From Streptomyces cyaneofuscatus (GTDB taxonomy: Bacteria; Actinomycetota; Actinomycetes; Streptomycetales; Streptomycetaceae): a DNA stretch of 64,000 bases. Of this stretch, positions 55,301 to 64,000 are shown piece after piece; position 1 is the first letter of the stretch; the number at the start of each line of letters is the position of its first letter. The stretch lies in contig NZ_JOEM01000015.1 of the NCBI RefSeq assembly GCF_000718135.1, positions 1-64,000 on the forward strand, given 5' to 3'. A program made the position numbers and the translations under genes. The notes below the pieces were generated by a model. That model saw nothing but the letters and a program-made list of their open reading frames with translations, ran no database searches and was not told where the DNA came from.

Positions 55301-56146
55301 TCAGAACAGGACGCTCATGAAGGTGCCCGTCTCGCGGAAGCCCACGCGCCGGTAGGCCTTGCGGGCGGGGGCGTTGTAGTCGTTCACGTACAGGCTGACG
55401 ATGGGGGCGACATCGGCCAGGGCGTAGCGCAGGACGGCGGCCATGCCGGTCTCGGAGAGGCCCTTGCCGCGGTGTTCGGGGGCGACCCAGACGCCCTGGA
55501 TCTGGCAGGCCTGGGTGGTGGCGGCGCCGATCTCCGCCTTGAAGACGACCTTGCCGTCGTCGATCCGGGCGAAGGAGCGTCCGGCGCCGATGAGTTCGGC
55601 GACCCGGGCCTGGTAGAGGAGTCCGCCGTCCCCGGCGAGTGGGGAGATGCCGACCTCCTCGGTGAACATCGCCACGCAGGCCGGCATCAGGATGTCGGTC
55701 TCGTCCTTGCGGATGCGGCGGACGAGCGGGTCGGGGGCGATATCGGCGGAGGGGCTCTCGGTGACCATGAGGGGCTGGTTGGCGCGGACCTCGCGGGCGG
55801 GGCCCCAGCCCGGCTCCAGGAGTCGCCAGAGCAGGGCGGTGGGTTCGGCGGGGCCGACGATCGAGGAGCAGCGGCGGCCGGCCCGGCGGGCCCGGTCGGC
55901 GAAGGCGCGTACGGCTTCCGGCCCGGCGCAGATGGGGACCAGGTTGGCCCCGGCGTAACAGAGGGAGCGGAGCCTTCCGTCGGCGTACCAGCCCCACATC
56001 TCGCCGCCCAGGCGCCAGGGGTCGAGCCCCGCGACCTGCACGCGGGACGTGACGAATGCGTTGGCCACGGGCTCGCTCTCCAGGATGGCGAGCGCTGCGC
56101 CGAGGTCGCTGGGTTCGAGGACCCGGGTGGTGGTCTGCGTCAACAC
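55301..56146 (-). CDS. two-domain GNAT acetyltransferase (DUF4081 plus GNAT)
   Basis: A 281-residue protein. The first ~130 residues match the DUF4081 pattern (RVLEPSDLGAALAILESEPVANAFV; GGEMWGWYADGRLRSLCYAGANLVP). The second half is a GNAT domain with GVWVAPEHRGKGLSETGMAAV and SLYVNDYNAPARKAYRRVGF. This pair is conserved beside ispG in Streptomyces, as I recall. The substrate is unknown. The next gene on the same strand is the simpler GNAT protein, 89 bp away. Confidence 0.9.
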   Translation of the reverse strand: MLTQTTTRVLEPSDLGAALAILESEPVANAFVTSRVQVAGLDPWRLGGEMWGWYADGRLRSLCYAGANLVPICAGPEAVRAFADRARRAGRRCSSIVGPAEPTALLWRLLEPGWGPAREVRANQPLMVTESPSADIAPDPLVRRIRKDETDILMPACVAMFTEEVGISPLAGDGGLLYQARVAELIGAGRSFARIDDGKVVFKAEIGAATTQACQIQGVWVAPEHRGKGLSETGMAAVLRYALADVAPIVSLYVNDYNAPARKAYRRVGFRETGTFMSVLF

Positions 56147-56320
56147 GAGGGGGCCTCACCATGCGGTCTGCTGATTTCCGCACTGTACCCAACAAGCCTG
56201 GAGAACGCTGCCCGGGCCGGGAAGCGGGCTTCCGGACCGGCCATGGACCGGCCACGGCTACGCCGCCGCCCCGCCGGGAACGGGGCCCGGCGGGGCGGTG
56301 ATGGCGCGGAGGGGCGCAGG

Positions 56321-57478
<1,158 letters not shown>

Positions 57479-57689
57479 GCGCTGTGCATCCCCAAGGTGT
57501 GGATCAAGGTCCCGATGTCGGCGGGCTCCAGGCTTCGAGGTTACGGCACCGGAGGCGGGACGCACGCACCGTATGGACAAGTCAACCAGATGGTGACCGA
57601 CCGGACACAACGCGTGTGCCGGGCGGTCACCTCTGGGACGGAAGGGACGACTACTCAGGCAGCCACCCGGACGGTCCCTTATCGGATCA

Positions 57690-59000
57690 TCAGCTGATCT
57701 TGACCGGATTCACGATGTCGGCCACCAGGACCAGCAGCGTGAAGCAGATGAAGAGTCCGGCGACCACGTAGGCGACCGGCATCAGCTTCGCCACATCGAA
57801 CGGGCCCGGGTCCGGGCGCCGGAAGACCTTGGCCAGATTGCGCCGCAGCGACTCCCAGAGCGCACCCGCGATGTGCCCCCCGTCGAGTGGGAGCAACGGC
57901 AGCATGTTGAACAGGAACAGCGACAGGTTGAACCCCGCCAGCAGGAACAGCATCATCGCGACCTGGTTCTGGGCCGGGATGTCGAGGTTCATCACCTCGC
58001 CGCCGATCCGGGCCGCGCCCACCACACCCACCGGCGAGTCGTCGGCGCGTTCGCCGTCGCTGAAGGCGGCGTCCCACAGGGCCGGGATCTTGGAGGGCAG
58101 CGCGATGATCGCGTCGACGCCGTTCTCGATCATGTCGCCCATGCGCACGACGGAGTCGCCGAAGGAGAGCGGCACGATCTCGGTCTGGGCGGCGAAGCCG
58201 AGGTAGCCGGCCTTGATGAACTGATCCGGGACGACCTCGCCGTTGCCGTCCTTCTTCGCGACGGCGTTCTCGCGCAGGACGGCGTTGAGGGTGACCTCCT
58301 GGCCGCCACGCTCGACGGTGATGGTGGCGGGACCGATGGTGTTGCGGATGCGGTCCGAGAGCGTCGCCCAGTCGTCGACCTTCTGCCCGTCGAAGGCGAC
58401 GATCTTGTCGCCCTCCTGGAGGCCCGCGGCCTTGGCCGGGGAGACGGGGTCGGTGCCCTTGCAGGTGTCGCGCTTCTCGCTCTGCGAGATGACGCACTGC
58501 TGGACGCCCGCGACCTCGGTGGTCTGCGTCTGGAAGCCGAAGGTCATCGCGACGCCCATGAAGATCGCGACCGCGAGGATGAGGTTCATGAACGGGCCGG
58601 CGAACATCACGATGACGCGCTTCCACGGCCTGCGCGTGTAGAAGAGCCGCTTCTCGTCGCCGGGTTCGAGCTCCTCGTACGCGGCGGAGCGGGCGTCCTC
58701 GATCATGCCGCGCCACGGTGAGGTGGAGCGGGCCTCCAGGCGGCCGTCGGCGCCGGGCGGGAACATCCCGATCATGCGGATGTAGCCGCCGGCCGGGATG
58801 GCCTTGATGCCGTACTCGGTGTCGCCCTTCTGCTTCGACCAGAGCGTCGGACCGAATCCGACCATGTACTGCGGGACCCGGATGCCGAACATCTTGGCCG
58901 TGGAGAGGTGGCCCAGCTCGTGCCAGGCGATGGAGAACAGCAGGCCCACGACGAAGACGGCGATCCCCAGGACCGTCAGCAGGATCGAGGTCAGACTCAT
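57690..59000 (-). CDS. site-2 intramembrane zinc metalloprotease (RseP/RIP type)
   Basis: A 436-residue polytopic membrane protease that cleaves transmembrane anti-sigma factors or signal peptides. HELGH is at residues 27-31 in the first helix, a PDZ domain sits in the middle ([22 protein letters not shown]), and the second active-site motif [12 protein letters not shown] is near residue 367. Two cysteines in the PDZ-proximal loop ([16 protein letters not shown]) could form a disulfide. The ATG at 59000 overlaps the dxr stop (ATGA). The ispG-rip-dxr order is conserved in actinobacteria. Confidence 0.95.
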   Translation of the reverse strand: MSLTSILLTVLGIAVFVVGLLFSIAWHELGHLSTAKMFGIRVPQYMVGFGPTLWSKQKGDTEYGIKAIPAGGYIRMIGMFPPGADGRLEARSTSPWRGMIEDARSAAYEELEPGDEKRLFYTRRPWKRVIVMFAGPFMNLILAVAIFMGVAMTFGFQTQTTEVAGVQQCVISQSEKRDTCKGTDPVSPAKAAGLQEGDKIVAFDGQKVDDWATLSDRIRNTIGPATITVERGGQEVTLNAVLRENAVAKKDGNGEVVPDQFIKAGYLGFAAQTEIVPLSFGDSVVRMGDMIENGVDAIIALPSKIPALWDAAFSDGERADDSPVGVVGAARIGGEVMNLDIPAQNQVAMMLFLLAGFNLSLFLFNMLPLLPLDGGHIAGALWESLRRNLAKVFRRPDPGPFDVAKLMPVAYVVAGLFICFTLLVLVADIVNPVKIS

Positions 59001-60250
59001 GCGCGCGCCTCCGCTGTCACTTTCGCCGAGAGTTCCCGGGCCCGTGCGCGGGCCCAGGTTTCCGCTTCGAGGACGTCCGCGACGCTGAGCGGGGTTCCCG
59101 GGGCGGGGGTGCCGTGTTCGGACACCACAGCGGTGACCGTATCCATGATTCCGTTGAAGGGCAGCTGTCCGGCGAGGAAGGCGTCGACGCACTCCTCGTT
59201 GGCCGCGTTGAAGACGGCGGGTGCCGTGGAGCCGAGCGTACCGACATGGCGGGCGAGGCCGACCGACGGGAAGGCCTCGGTGTCCAGCGGGAAGAACTCC
59301 CACGTGGACGCCTTCGACCAGTCGAAGGCGGGGGCGGCGTCCGGGACCCGCTCGGGCCAGCCGAGGCCGATGGCGATGGGTCCGCCCATATCGGGCGGGG
59401 TGGCCTGGGCGAGCGTGGAGCCGTCGGTGAACTCGACCATGGAGTGCACGTAGGACTGCGGGTGGACCACGACCTCGATGCGGTCGAAGGGGATGTCGTA
59501 GAGGAGGTGCGCCTCGATGACCTCAAGACCCTTGTTGACGAGCGTCGCGGAGTTGATCGTGATGACCGGGCCCATCGCCCAGGTGGGGTGGGTCAGGGCC
59601 TGCTCGCGGGTGACGTCGGCCAGCTCCTCGCGTGTACGGCCCCGGAAGGGTCCCCCGGAGGCGGTGACGACGAGCTTGCGGACATCGGCGCGGGTGCCGG
59701 CGGCGAGCGCCTGGAAGAGCGCGGCGTGCTCGGAGTCGACCGGGATGATCTGGCCGGGGGCGGCGAGCGCCTTCACCAGCGGGCCGCCGACGATCAGCGA
59801 CTCCTTGTTGGCGAGGGCGAGCGTACGGCCCGCCTTCAGCGCGGCCAGCGTCGGGGCGAGCCCGATGGAGCCGGTGATCCCGTTGAGCACGGTGTGGCAG
59901 TCGCTCGCGGCGAGCGTGGCCGCCGCGTCGGGCCCGGCGAGGATCTCGGGGAGCGGCTCCCCGGCCCCGTACCGCTCACGCAGCGCCTCGCGCAGGGCGG
60001 GGACCGCGCCCGGGTCGGCGACGGCGACCGTGCTCACCCGCAGCCGGTGGGCCTGCTCGGCGAGGAGGGCGGTCCGGCCGCCGGCGGCCGAGAGCGCGGT
60101 GACCCGGAAGCGGTCGGGGTTGCGCAGGACCAGGTCGATGGCCTGGGTGCCGATGGACCCGGTGGAGCCGAGGATCACCAGATCCCGGCGGCCGTCCGCG
60201 GTGTCGAAGAGGAGATGCGGATCGGCGAGGGGGGCGGGGCTGTCGCTCAT
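58997..60250 (-). CDS. dxr: 1-deoxy-D-xylulose-5-phosphate reductoisomerase
   Basis: Second enzyme of the MEP pathway, making MEP with NADPH. The 417-residue protein has the cofactor motif [11 protein letters not shown] near residues 27-37, [23 protein letters not shown] with the metal-binding acids, ASGGPFRGR and [23 protein letters not shown] split over the active-site flap. I chose the ATG at 60250 (MSDSPAPLA); an ATG three codons earlier (60259) sits in the GGGGGG ribosome-like run. It is translationally coupled to the site-2 protease gene. Confidence 0.96.
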   Translation of the reverse strand: MSDSPAPLADPHLLFDTADGRRDLVILGSTGSIGTQAIDLVLRNPDRFRVTALSAAGGRTALLAEQAHRLRVSTVAVADPGAVPALREALRERYGAGEPLPEILAGPDAAATLAASDCHTVLNGITGSIGLAPTLAALKAGRTLALANKESLIVGGPLVKALAAPGQIIPVDSEHAALFQALAAGTRADVRKLVVTASGGPFRGRTREELADVTREQALTHPTWAMGPVITINSATLVNKGLEVIEAHLLYDIPFDRIEVVVHPQSYVHSMVEFTDGSTLAQATPPDMGGPIAIGLGWPERVPDAAPAFDWSKASTWEFFPLDTEAFPSVGLARHVGTLGSTAPAVFNAANEECVDAFLAGQLPFNGIMDTVTAVVSEHGTPAPGTPLSVADVLEAETWARARARELSAKVTAEARA

Positions 60251-60330
60251 ACCCCCCATTGTTGCCGCTCCGGCTGTGCGCGGGGACAGCGCGTCCCGGT
60301 GGGGCGGGGATTCGGCGGCTTCGGTACGGA

Positions 60331-60361
60331 GGGGGCGCGCCGGGTGCACGGGCGCGCCCCC
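60331..60361 (-). terminator. terminator after the acyl-CoA dehydrogenase gene
   Basis: A perfect 11-bp GC stem (GGGGGCGCGCC / GGCGCGCCCCC) with a 9-nt loop lies just beyond the duplicated 3' end of the acyl-CoA dehydrogenase gene and before dxr. Confidence 0.75.
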
Positions 60362-60363
60362 CT

Positions 60364-60417
60364 TGATGCGCTACGGGGGCGGCGGCTCAGCTGATGCGTT
60401 ACGGGTGGCGGCTCAGC
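60364..60417. repeat. imperfect tandem duplication over the acyl-CoA dehydrogenase stop codon
   Basis: Two copies of TGATGCGYTACGGG...GGCGGCTCAGC, 28 and 26 bp, lie head to tail. The right copy overlaps the stop codon at 60413-60415; the left copy is non-coding. Two bases of length and two substitutions distinguish them. Confidence 0.8.
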
Positions 60418-62368
60418 GGACCGGCCGGTGCCGGTTCTCCTCGGCGGAGGGTCCAGGGGTGGCGTCCGCGATCCAGGGGCCTTCGCCGCTGGGGTCGATG
60501 ACGCCCTCCTCCAGCCAGGTGTACGTACCGGACAGCACGCCGTCCACCACGCGCCGGTCCAGATCGTCGGTGTTGGACCAGAGCCGCGTGAACAGCTCCT
60601 CCACCCTGACCCGGGACTGCCGGCAGAAGGCGTCGGCAAGCTGGTAGGCCTCGCGGCCGTGCTCCCCGGAGCCCCGCAGATGCTCGGCGCGGACGCAGGC
60701 GGCGCTCATCGCGAAGAGCTCGGCGCCGATGTCGACGATCCGGCCGAGGAACCCTTGCTTGGTCTCCATCCGCCCCTGCCACCGGGACATGGCGTAGAAG
60801 GTGGACCGGGCGAGCTTGCGCGAGGAGCGCTCGACGTACCGGAGGTGCCCGGAGAGGTCGCGGTGCCCGGCCGGGTTGAACTCACCGTACGTCAGAGGAA
60901 GTTGCCCCGCCCCGGTCACCAACTGTGGCAGCCAGCGGGCATAGAACCCGGCGGCGTTGGCACCGGCTTTCGCCTTGTCGGCAAGTGCCTTCTCCGGATC
61001 GATGATGTCGCCGGCGACCTTGAGGTGGGCGTCGACGGCCTCACGGGCGATCAGCAGGTGCATGATCTCGGTGGAGCCCTCGAAGATCCGGTTGATCCGC
61101 ATGTCGCGGAGCATCTGCTCGGCCGGGACGGCCCGCTCCCCGCGGGCGGCGAGCGACTCGGCGGTCTCGAAGCCGCGCCCGCCGCGGATCTGGACCAGTT
61201 CGTCGGCGATCAGCCAGCCCATCTCGGAGCCGTACAGCTTGGCGAGGGCGGCCTCGATACGGATGTCGTTGCGGTCCTCGTCGGCCATCTGCGAGGAGAG
61301 GTCGACGATCGCCTCCAGGGCGAAAGTGGTGGCCGCGATGAAGGAGATCTTCGCGCCGACCGCCTCGTGCTTGGCGACGGGCCGCCCCCACTGCTCCCGT
61401 ACGGCGGACCACTCGCGGGCGATCTTCAGGCACCACTTCCCGGCCCCGACGCACATGGCGGGCAGCGAGAGGCGCCCGGTGTTGAGGGTGGTCAGGGCGA
61501 TCTTGAGCCCGGCCCCCTCGGGCCCGATGCGGTTCACGGCAGGCACCCGGACCTGGTGGAAGCGGGTGACGCCGTTCTCGATGCCGCGCAGCCCCATGAA
61601 GGCGTTGCGGTGCTCCACGGTGACACCGGGGGCGTCGGCCTCGACGACGAAGGCGGTGATGCCGCCGGGGTGTCCGTCGGAGGCGGGCACCCGAGCCATG
61701 ACGACGAGCAGATCGGCGACGACCCCATTCGTCGTCCAGAGCTTCACACCGTCCAGGAGGTAGTCGTTCCCGTCGGGCACGGCGGTGGTGGCGAGGCGGG
61801 CCGGGTCGGAGCCGACGTCGGGCTCGGTGAGCAGGAACGCGGAGATGTCGGTGGTGGCGAGCCGGGGCAGGAAGGCGTCCTTCTGCTCCTGGGTGCCGAA
61901 AATCTTCAGCGGCTGCGGTACGCCGATCGACTGATGCGCGGAGAGCAGCGCACCGATGGCGGGGCTCGCGGAGCCGACGAGGGCGAGCGCCTTGTTGTAG
62001 TACACCTGGGTGAGCCCGAGACCGCCGTACTTGGTCTCGATCTTCATGCCCAGGGCGCCGAGCTCCTTGAGCCCGTTGACCACCTCGTCGGGGATCTTCG
62101 CCTCGCGCTCGATCCGCGCACTGTCGATGTGCGCCTCGCAGAAGGCCCGCAGCCGCCCGAGGAACTCCTCGCCGCGCCGGATGTCGTCGGGCGGCGGCAG
62201 GGGGTGCGGATGGATCAGGTCGAGCCGGAAGCGCCCGAGGAACAGCTCCTTGGCGAAGCTGGGCTTACGCCAGTGCTGCTCCCGGGCGGCCTCGGCGACC
62301 TTGCGAGCCTCACGCTCGGTGACCTTGGGTGCTTTGGGGACCTGGGGGGTGTTGTGTGGTGCGGACAT
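60413..62368 (-). CDS. acyl-CoA dehydrogenase family protein (long form)
   Basis: FAD enzyme oxidising acyl-CoA to enoyl-CoA. The 651-residue protein is longer than the ~390-residue classical type, with an extra ~50-residue N-terminus and a ~170-residue C-terminal helical extension like the very-long-chain/multidomain class. Visible motifs are FLLTEPDVGSDPARL, LWTTNGVVADLLVV, and the catalytic-Glu region RINRIFEGSTEIMHLLIA near residue 420. The ATG at 62368 has GAGGTGAGG upstream. The natural substrate is unknown. The 3' end carries a short duplication. Confidence 0.93.
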   Translation of the reverse strand: MSAPHNTPQVPKAPKVTEREARKVAEAAREQHWRKPSFAKELFLGRFRLDLIHPHPLPPPDDIRRGEEFLGRLRAFCEAHIDSARIEREAKIPDEVVNGLKELGALGMKIETKYGGLGLTQVYYNKALALVGSASPAIGALLSAHQSIGVPQPLKIFGTQEQKDAFLPRLATTDISAFLLTEPDVGSDPARLATTAVPDGNDYLLDGVKLWTTNGVVADLLVVMARVPASDGHPGGITAFVVEADAPGVTVEHRNAFMGLRGIENGVTRFHQVRVPAVNRIGPEGAGLKIALTTLNTGRLSLPAMCVGAGKWCLKIAREWSAVREQWGRPVAKHEAVGAKISFIAATTFALEAIVDLSSQMADEDRNDIRIEAALAKLYGSEMGWLIADELVQIRGGRGFETAESLAARGERAVPAEQMLRDMRINRIFEGSTEIMHLLIAREAVDAHLKVAGDIIDPEKALADKAKAGANAAGFYARWLPQLVTGAGQLPLTYGEFNPAGHRDLSGHLRYVERSSRKLARSTFYAMSRWQGRMETKQGFLGRIVDIGAELFAMSAACVRAEHLRGSGEHGREAYQLADAFCRQSRVRVEELFTRLWSNTDDLDRRVVDGVLSGTYTWLEEGVIDPSGEGPWIADATPGPSAEENRHRPVR

Positions 62369-62520
62369 GGGGGCCTCACCTCGCCGCGCATCACCAGGAC
62401 GGACAGGCACCTGGGCACACGGACTGCTAGTCGCTGCCTACTGATCCGTATGTAACCCGTGTACCCGCACTTCGGCACCCGCACCAGCCCTCGCGTACGG
62501 GGTGGAGGCCTCGGCTTCCC

Positions 62521-63135
62521 TCAGCCGAGCCGACCGGGCCGACCGGGCCGACCGGGCCGACCGGGCCGACCGGGCCGCAAGAGCATCGGGTCGTAGACCG
62601 GGGACTCCGGGGCATGCTTGATCCGGGCAGCGACCACCTCGTACCCCCATCGCGGGTAGGCGCTGCGCGCGGGCTCGTTGGCCACGATGCACGTCAGGGT
62701 GGTCCAGGTCTCCGGGCGCCCGTCGACCATCACGTCGTGGAGGCGCCGACCGATGCCGAGGTTGGTCGCTTTCGGGAGAACCATGAGTTCCCGCAGCCAG
62801 AAGACGTCGCCGGCCTCGGCGGCCTGCTTGGCGTCGGCGGGCAGGTCATCGGCGATGGACGCCCACCACGCGCGGCCCGGGGTGAGCGTGACCCCCTGGA
62901 CGTACCCGACGAGGGCCCCGTCGTCCAGACGCGCCGTGACGACCTCGAAGCCGCGCATGGTGAAGGCGGCGGTGAGCCGGTCGGCGAAGGTCTCGACGGA
63001 GAAGAACGGATCGCCCGCGTAGGGCGGGACGCCGTACACCTCGGCGTAGACGGCGTTGAGTTCATCGACGATCTCGCGCGCTGCGTCACCGTCGTGCCGG
63101 GTGAAGGTGAGGCCGGGTGTGGTGCGGGCGGGCAT
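62521..63135 (-). CDS. GNAT-family acetyltransferase with Pro-Gly-Arg repeat tail
   Basis: A 204-residue protein with an N-terminal helix pair (REIVDELNAVYAEVYGVPPY), GYVQGVTLTPGRAWW, the core WLRELMVLPKATNLGIGRRLHDVM with the acetyl-CoA loop GIGRRL, and NEPARSAYPRWGYEVV. The last ~16 residues are GRPGRPGRPGRPGRLG, encoded by five perfect 9-bp units. A GNAT of this kind next to a broken regulator gene suggests a small metabolite- or antibiotic-modifying role, but nothing proves it. Confidence 0.88.
   Translation of the reverse strand: MPARTTPGLTFTRHDGDAAREIVDELNAVYAEVYGVPPYAGDPFFSVETFADRLTAAFTMRGFEVVTARLDDGALVGYVQGVTLTPGRAWWASIADDLPADAKQAAEAGDVFWLRELMVLPKATNLGIGRRLHDVMVDGRPETWTTLTCIVANEPARSAYPRWGYEVVAARIKHAPESPVYDPMLLRPGRPGRPGRPGRPGRLG
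62531..62575. repeat. 9-bp minisatellite in the GNAT gene tail
   Basis: Five perfect copies of CGACCGGGC encode the repeated Pro-Gly-Arg at the C-terminus. Perfect 9-bp repeats should be prone to copy-number change. Confidence 0.9.
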
Positions 63136-63152
63136 GCGGGGAAGCTCCTCGG

Positions 63153-63385
63153 CTAGGCGACGTGGTCGGTGAGCAGGTCGAACGTGTCGCGAACGGCAGG
63201 GCTGGCCCGGTGCGGCCCGAGCCGTTCACGGACGGCCACGAGTTGCTTGCGTGTACGGCTGGAGGACTGCCCGCCCTCGATGAGCCGAAGGGATTCCCGC
63301 GCGGCGTCGGCGGGCCGAAGTCCCGGTCCTGAGCGGCGGCGCCGGCGAGTCGGGCGAGGCACATGCCTCTGTTACGGGAGTGACA
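63153..63385 (-). pseudogene. C-terminal remnant of a Streptomyces XRE/TPR-type regulator
   Basis: Joining two frames gives RGMCLARLAGAAAQDRDFG followed by ADAARESLRLIEGG, RTRKQLVAVRERLGPH and AVRDTFDLLTDHVA, which resembles the last TPR-like repeats of large helix-turn-helix regulators common in Streptomyces. The frame changes near 63325, and no N-terminal DNA-binding domain is present upstream. It ends 17 bp before the GNAT start. I read it as a decayed fragment; the regulator identity is by pattern memory. Confidence 0.45.
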
Positions 63386-63440
63386 CGGAGTGGCGCTTCC
63401 CACTTGGTGGCCTACTGCTCAACCGTGCGAATGCAGCGAC

Positions 63441-63557
63441 CTATTCGAGAATCCGTGTGGGGAACGAACGGCGAGAGATCAATGGCAGCTGCCCGTTGGG
63501 CCCCGAGATCCTGAGCTGCTTGCCCTGCTGGTCCCAGACCTTGGCGCTTGTGACCAA
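63441..63557 (-). CDS. possible 38-residue protein, unknown
   Basis: A TTG at 63557 preceded by GGGGGAA opens a short frame containing AKVWDQQGKQLRISGPNGQLPLI and ending ...FPTRILE. A larger overlapping frame on the same strand (63412-63669, 85 codons) competes with it and is no better supported. Neither matches a family I know. Reported only because of the ribosome site. Confidence 0.25.
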   Translation of the reverse strand: MVTSAKVWDQQGKQLRISGPNGQLPLISRRSFPTRILE

Positions 63558-64000
63558 TCACTGTTCCCCCTTCGAGCGGCCGCAGACGAGGGCCGGAGGT
63601 GTGGGCGCCCGAGATCGTCCTAGCGTACCGATCAGCTGAACGCTGAGCCTGAGGTTCGAGGATCGTCAAATGCCGTGCTTCCAGCCGGAGTGGCCATGCC
63701 AGATGCGTGCCAGATCGCGGGCGGAACGACGGGGCCGACGGACAGCAGGACGGTAGTCAGCCGGCGCCTCGGACGCGCTTCACAGCCGGCTGGACCGGGG
63801 CGAGGCCCCGCCCGTAACCACCCGGTGGCTGCTGGTCCCGGCCGGGCGCAAAATGGGAATGCGCACTCATCGGCTTCGGGGGCCCTCGGCCGTATCCCCC
63901 CGGACGAGTTGGCGGCGATCCCCGTCACGCGGGAGCGCTTCTCCATCGAGGTCACGGGGAGGAAACCCCGAGGCGGCAGCCCCCGCACAGTGGGCTGCCG
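63558..64000. other. right-edge region without a supported gene
   Basis: About 440 bp with mixed frames on both strands, none having a ribosome site plus a recognisable motif. It may contain the 5' part of a gene continuing beyond the window or further decay products. I see no hairpin terminator or tRNA. Confidence 0.4.

Noticed and set aside
63632..63988. 118-codon leftward frame at the right edge
   Set aside because: Pro/Arg/Ala-rich with no motif or start context. It cannot be separated from chance in GC-rich DNA.

Overview
This is about 64 kb of a high-GC actinobacterial chromosome, almost certainly Streptomyces. Third codon positions are nearly all G/C, GTG and TTG starts are common, genes overlap by ATGA or GTGA, and the housekeeping gene order is the one I remember from Streptomyces core chromosomes. 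No tRNA, CRISPR array, intact insertion sequence or prophage was seen.

Left part (1-10.6 kb, mostly leftward): the extreme left edge looks like the promoter/leader region of an rRNA operon whose 16S gene would lie outside the window. It is followed by rnj, dapA and thyX, two small membrane-protein genes, then a leftward block of a small membrane protein, dapB, an M16 peptidase, pnp and rpsO. Lysine/DAP synthesis, thymidylate synthesis and RNA turnover are interleaved here.

10.8-31.4 kb: a complete actinobacterial type VII (ESX) secretion locus. eccD and eccC are divergent. An operon encodes two WXG100 proteins, a mycosin, a PPE-like protein and a small helical protein. A second mycosin is followed upstream by eccB, with eccE divergent. 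The locus ends with an uncharacterised gene coupled to eccE, a DUF397 gene and a large EspI-like ATPase. A decayed T7SS-associated gene and low-GC debris lie between eccC and the esx genes, which suggests past insertion, deletion or exchange.

31.6-43.5 kb: a five-gene oligopeptide-type ABC transporter with an unusual C-terminally anchored binding protein, an orphan XdhC-family gene, ribF, and a 1,189-residue protein joining a degenerate trypsin-like domain, a STAND-type NTPase and helical repeats. That last gene is the most intriguing single gene in the window.

43.5-50.6 kb: the classic leftward translation/transcription operon rimP-nusA-ylxR-infB-ylxP(DUF503)-rbfA-truB. A short rightward operon follows: a lipoprotein, a ferritin-like DUF4439 protein, and an aminoglycoside-phosphotransferase-fold protein that has lost its catalytic residues.

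52.8-64 kb, all leftward: proS, two GNAT acetyltransferases, the MEP-pathway genes ispG and dxr flanking a site-2 protease, a large acyl-CoA dehydrogenase, a third GNAT gene with a minisatellite tail, and the broken C-terminal end of a regulator. The last few hundred bases hold nothing I can assign. Three genes (eccD, the acyl-CoA dehydrogenase and the last GNAT gene) carry short tandem duplications over or next to their stop codons.
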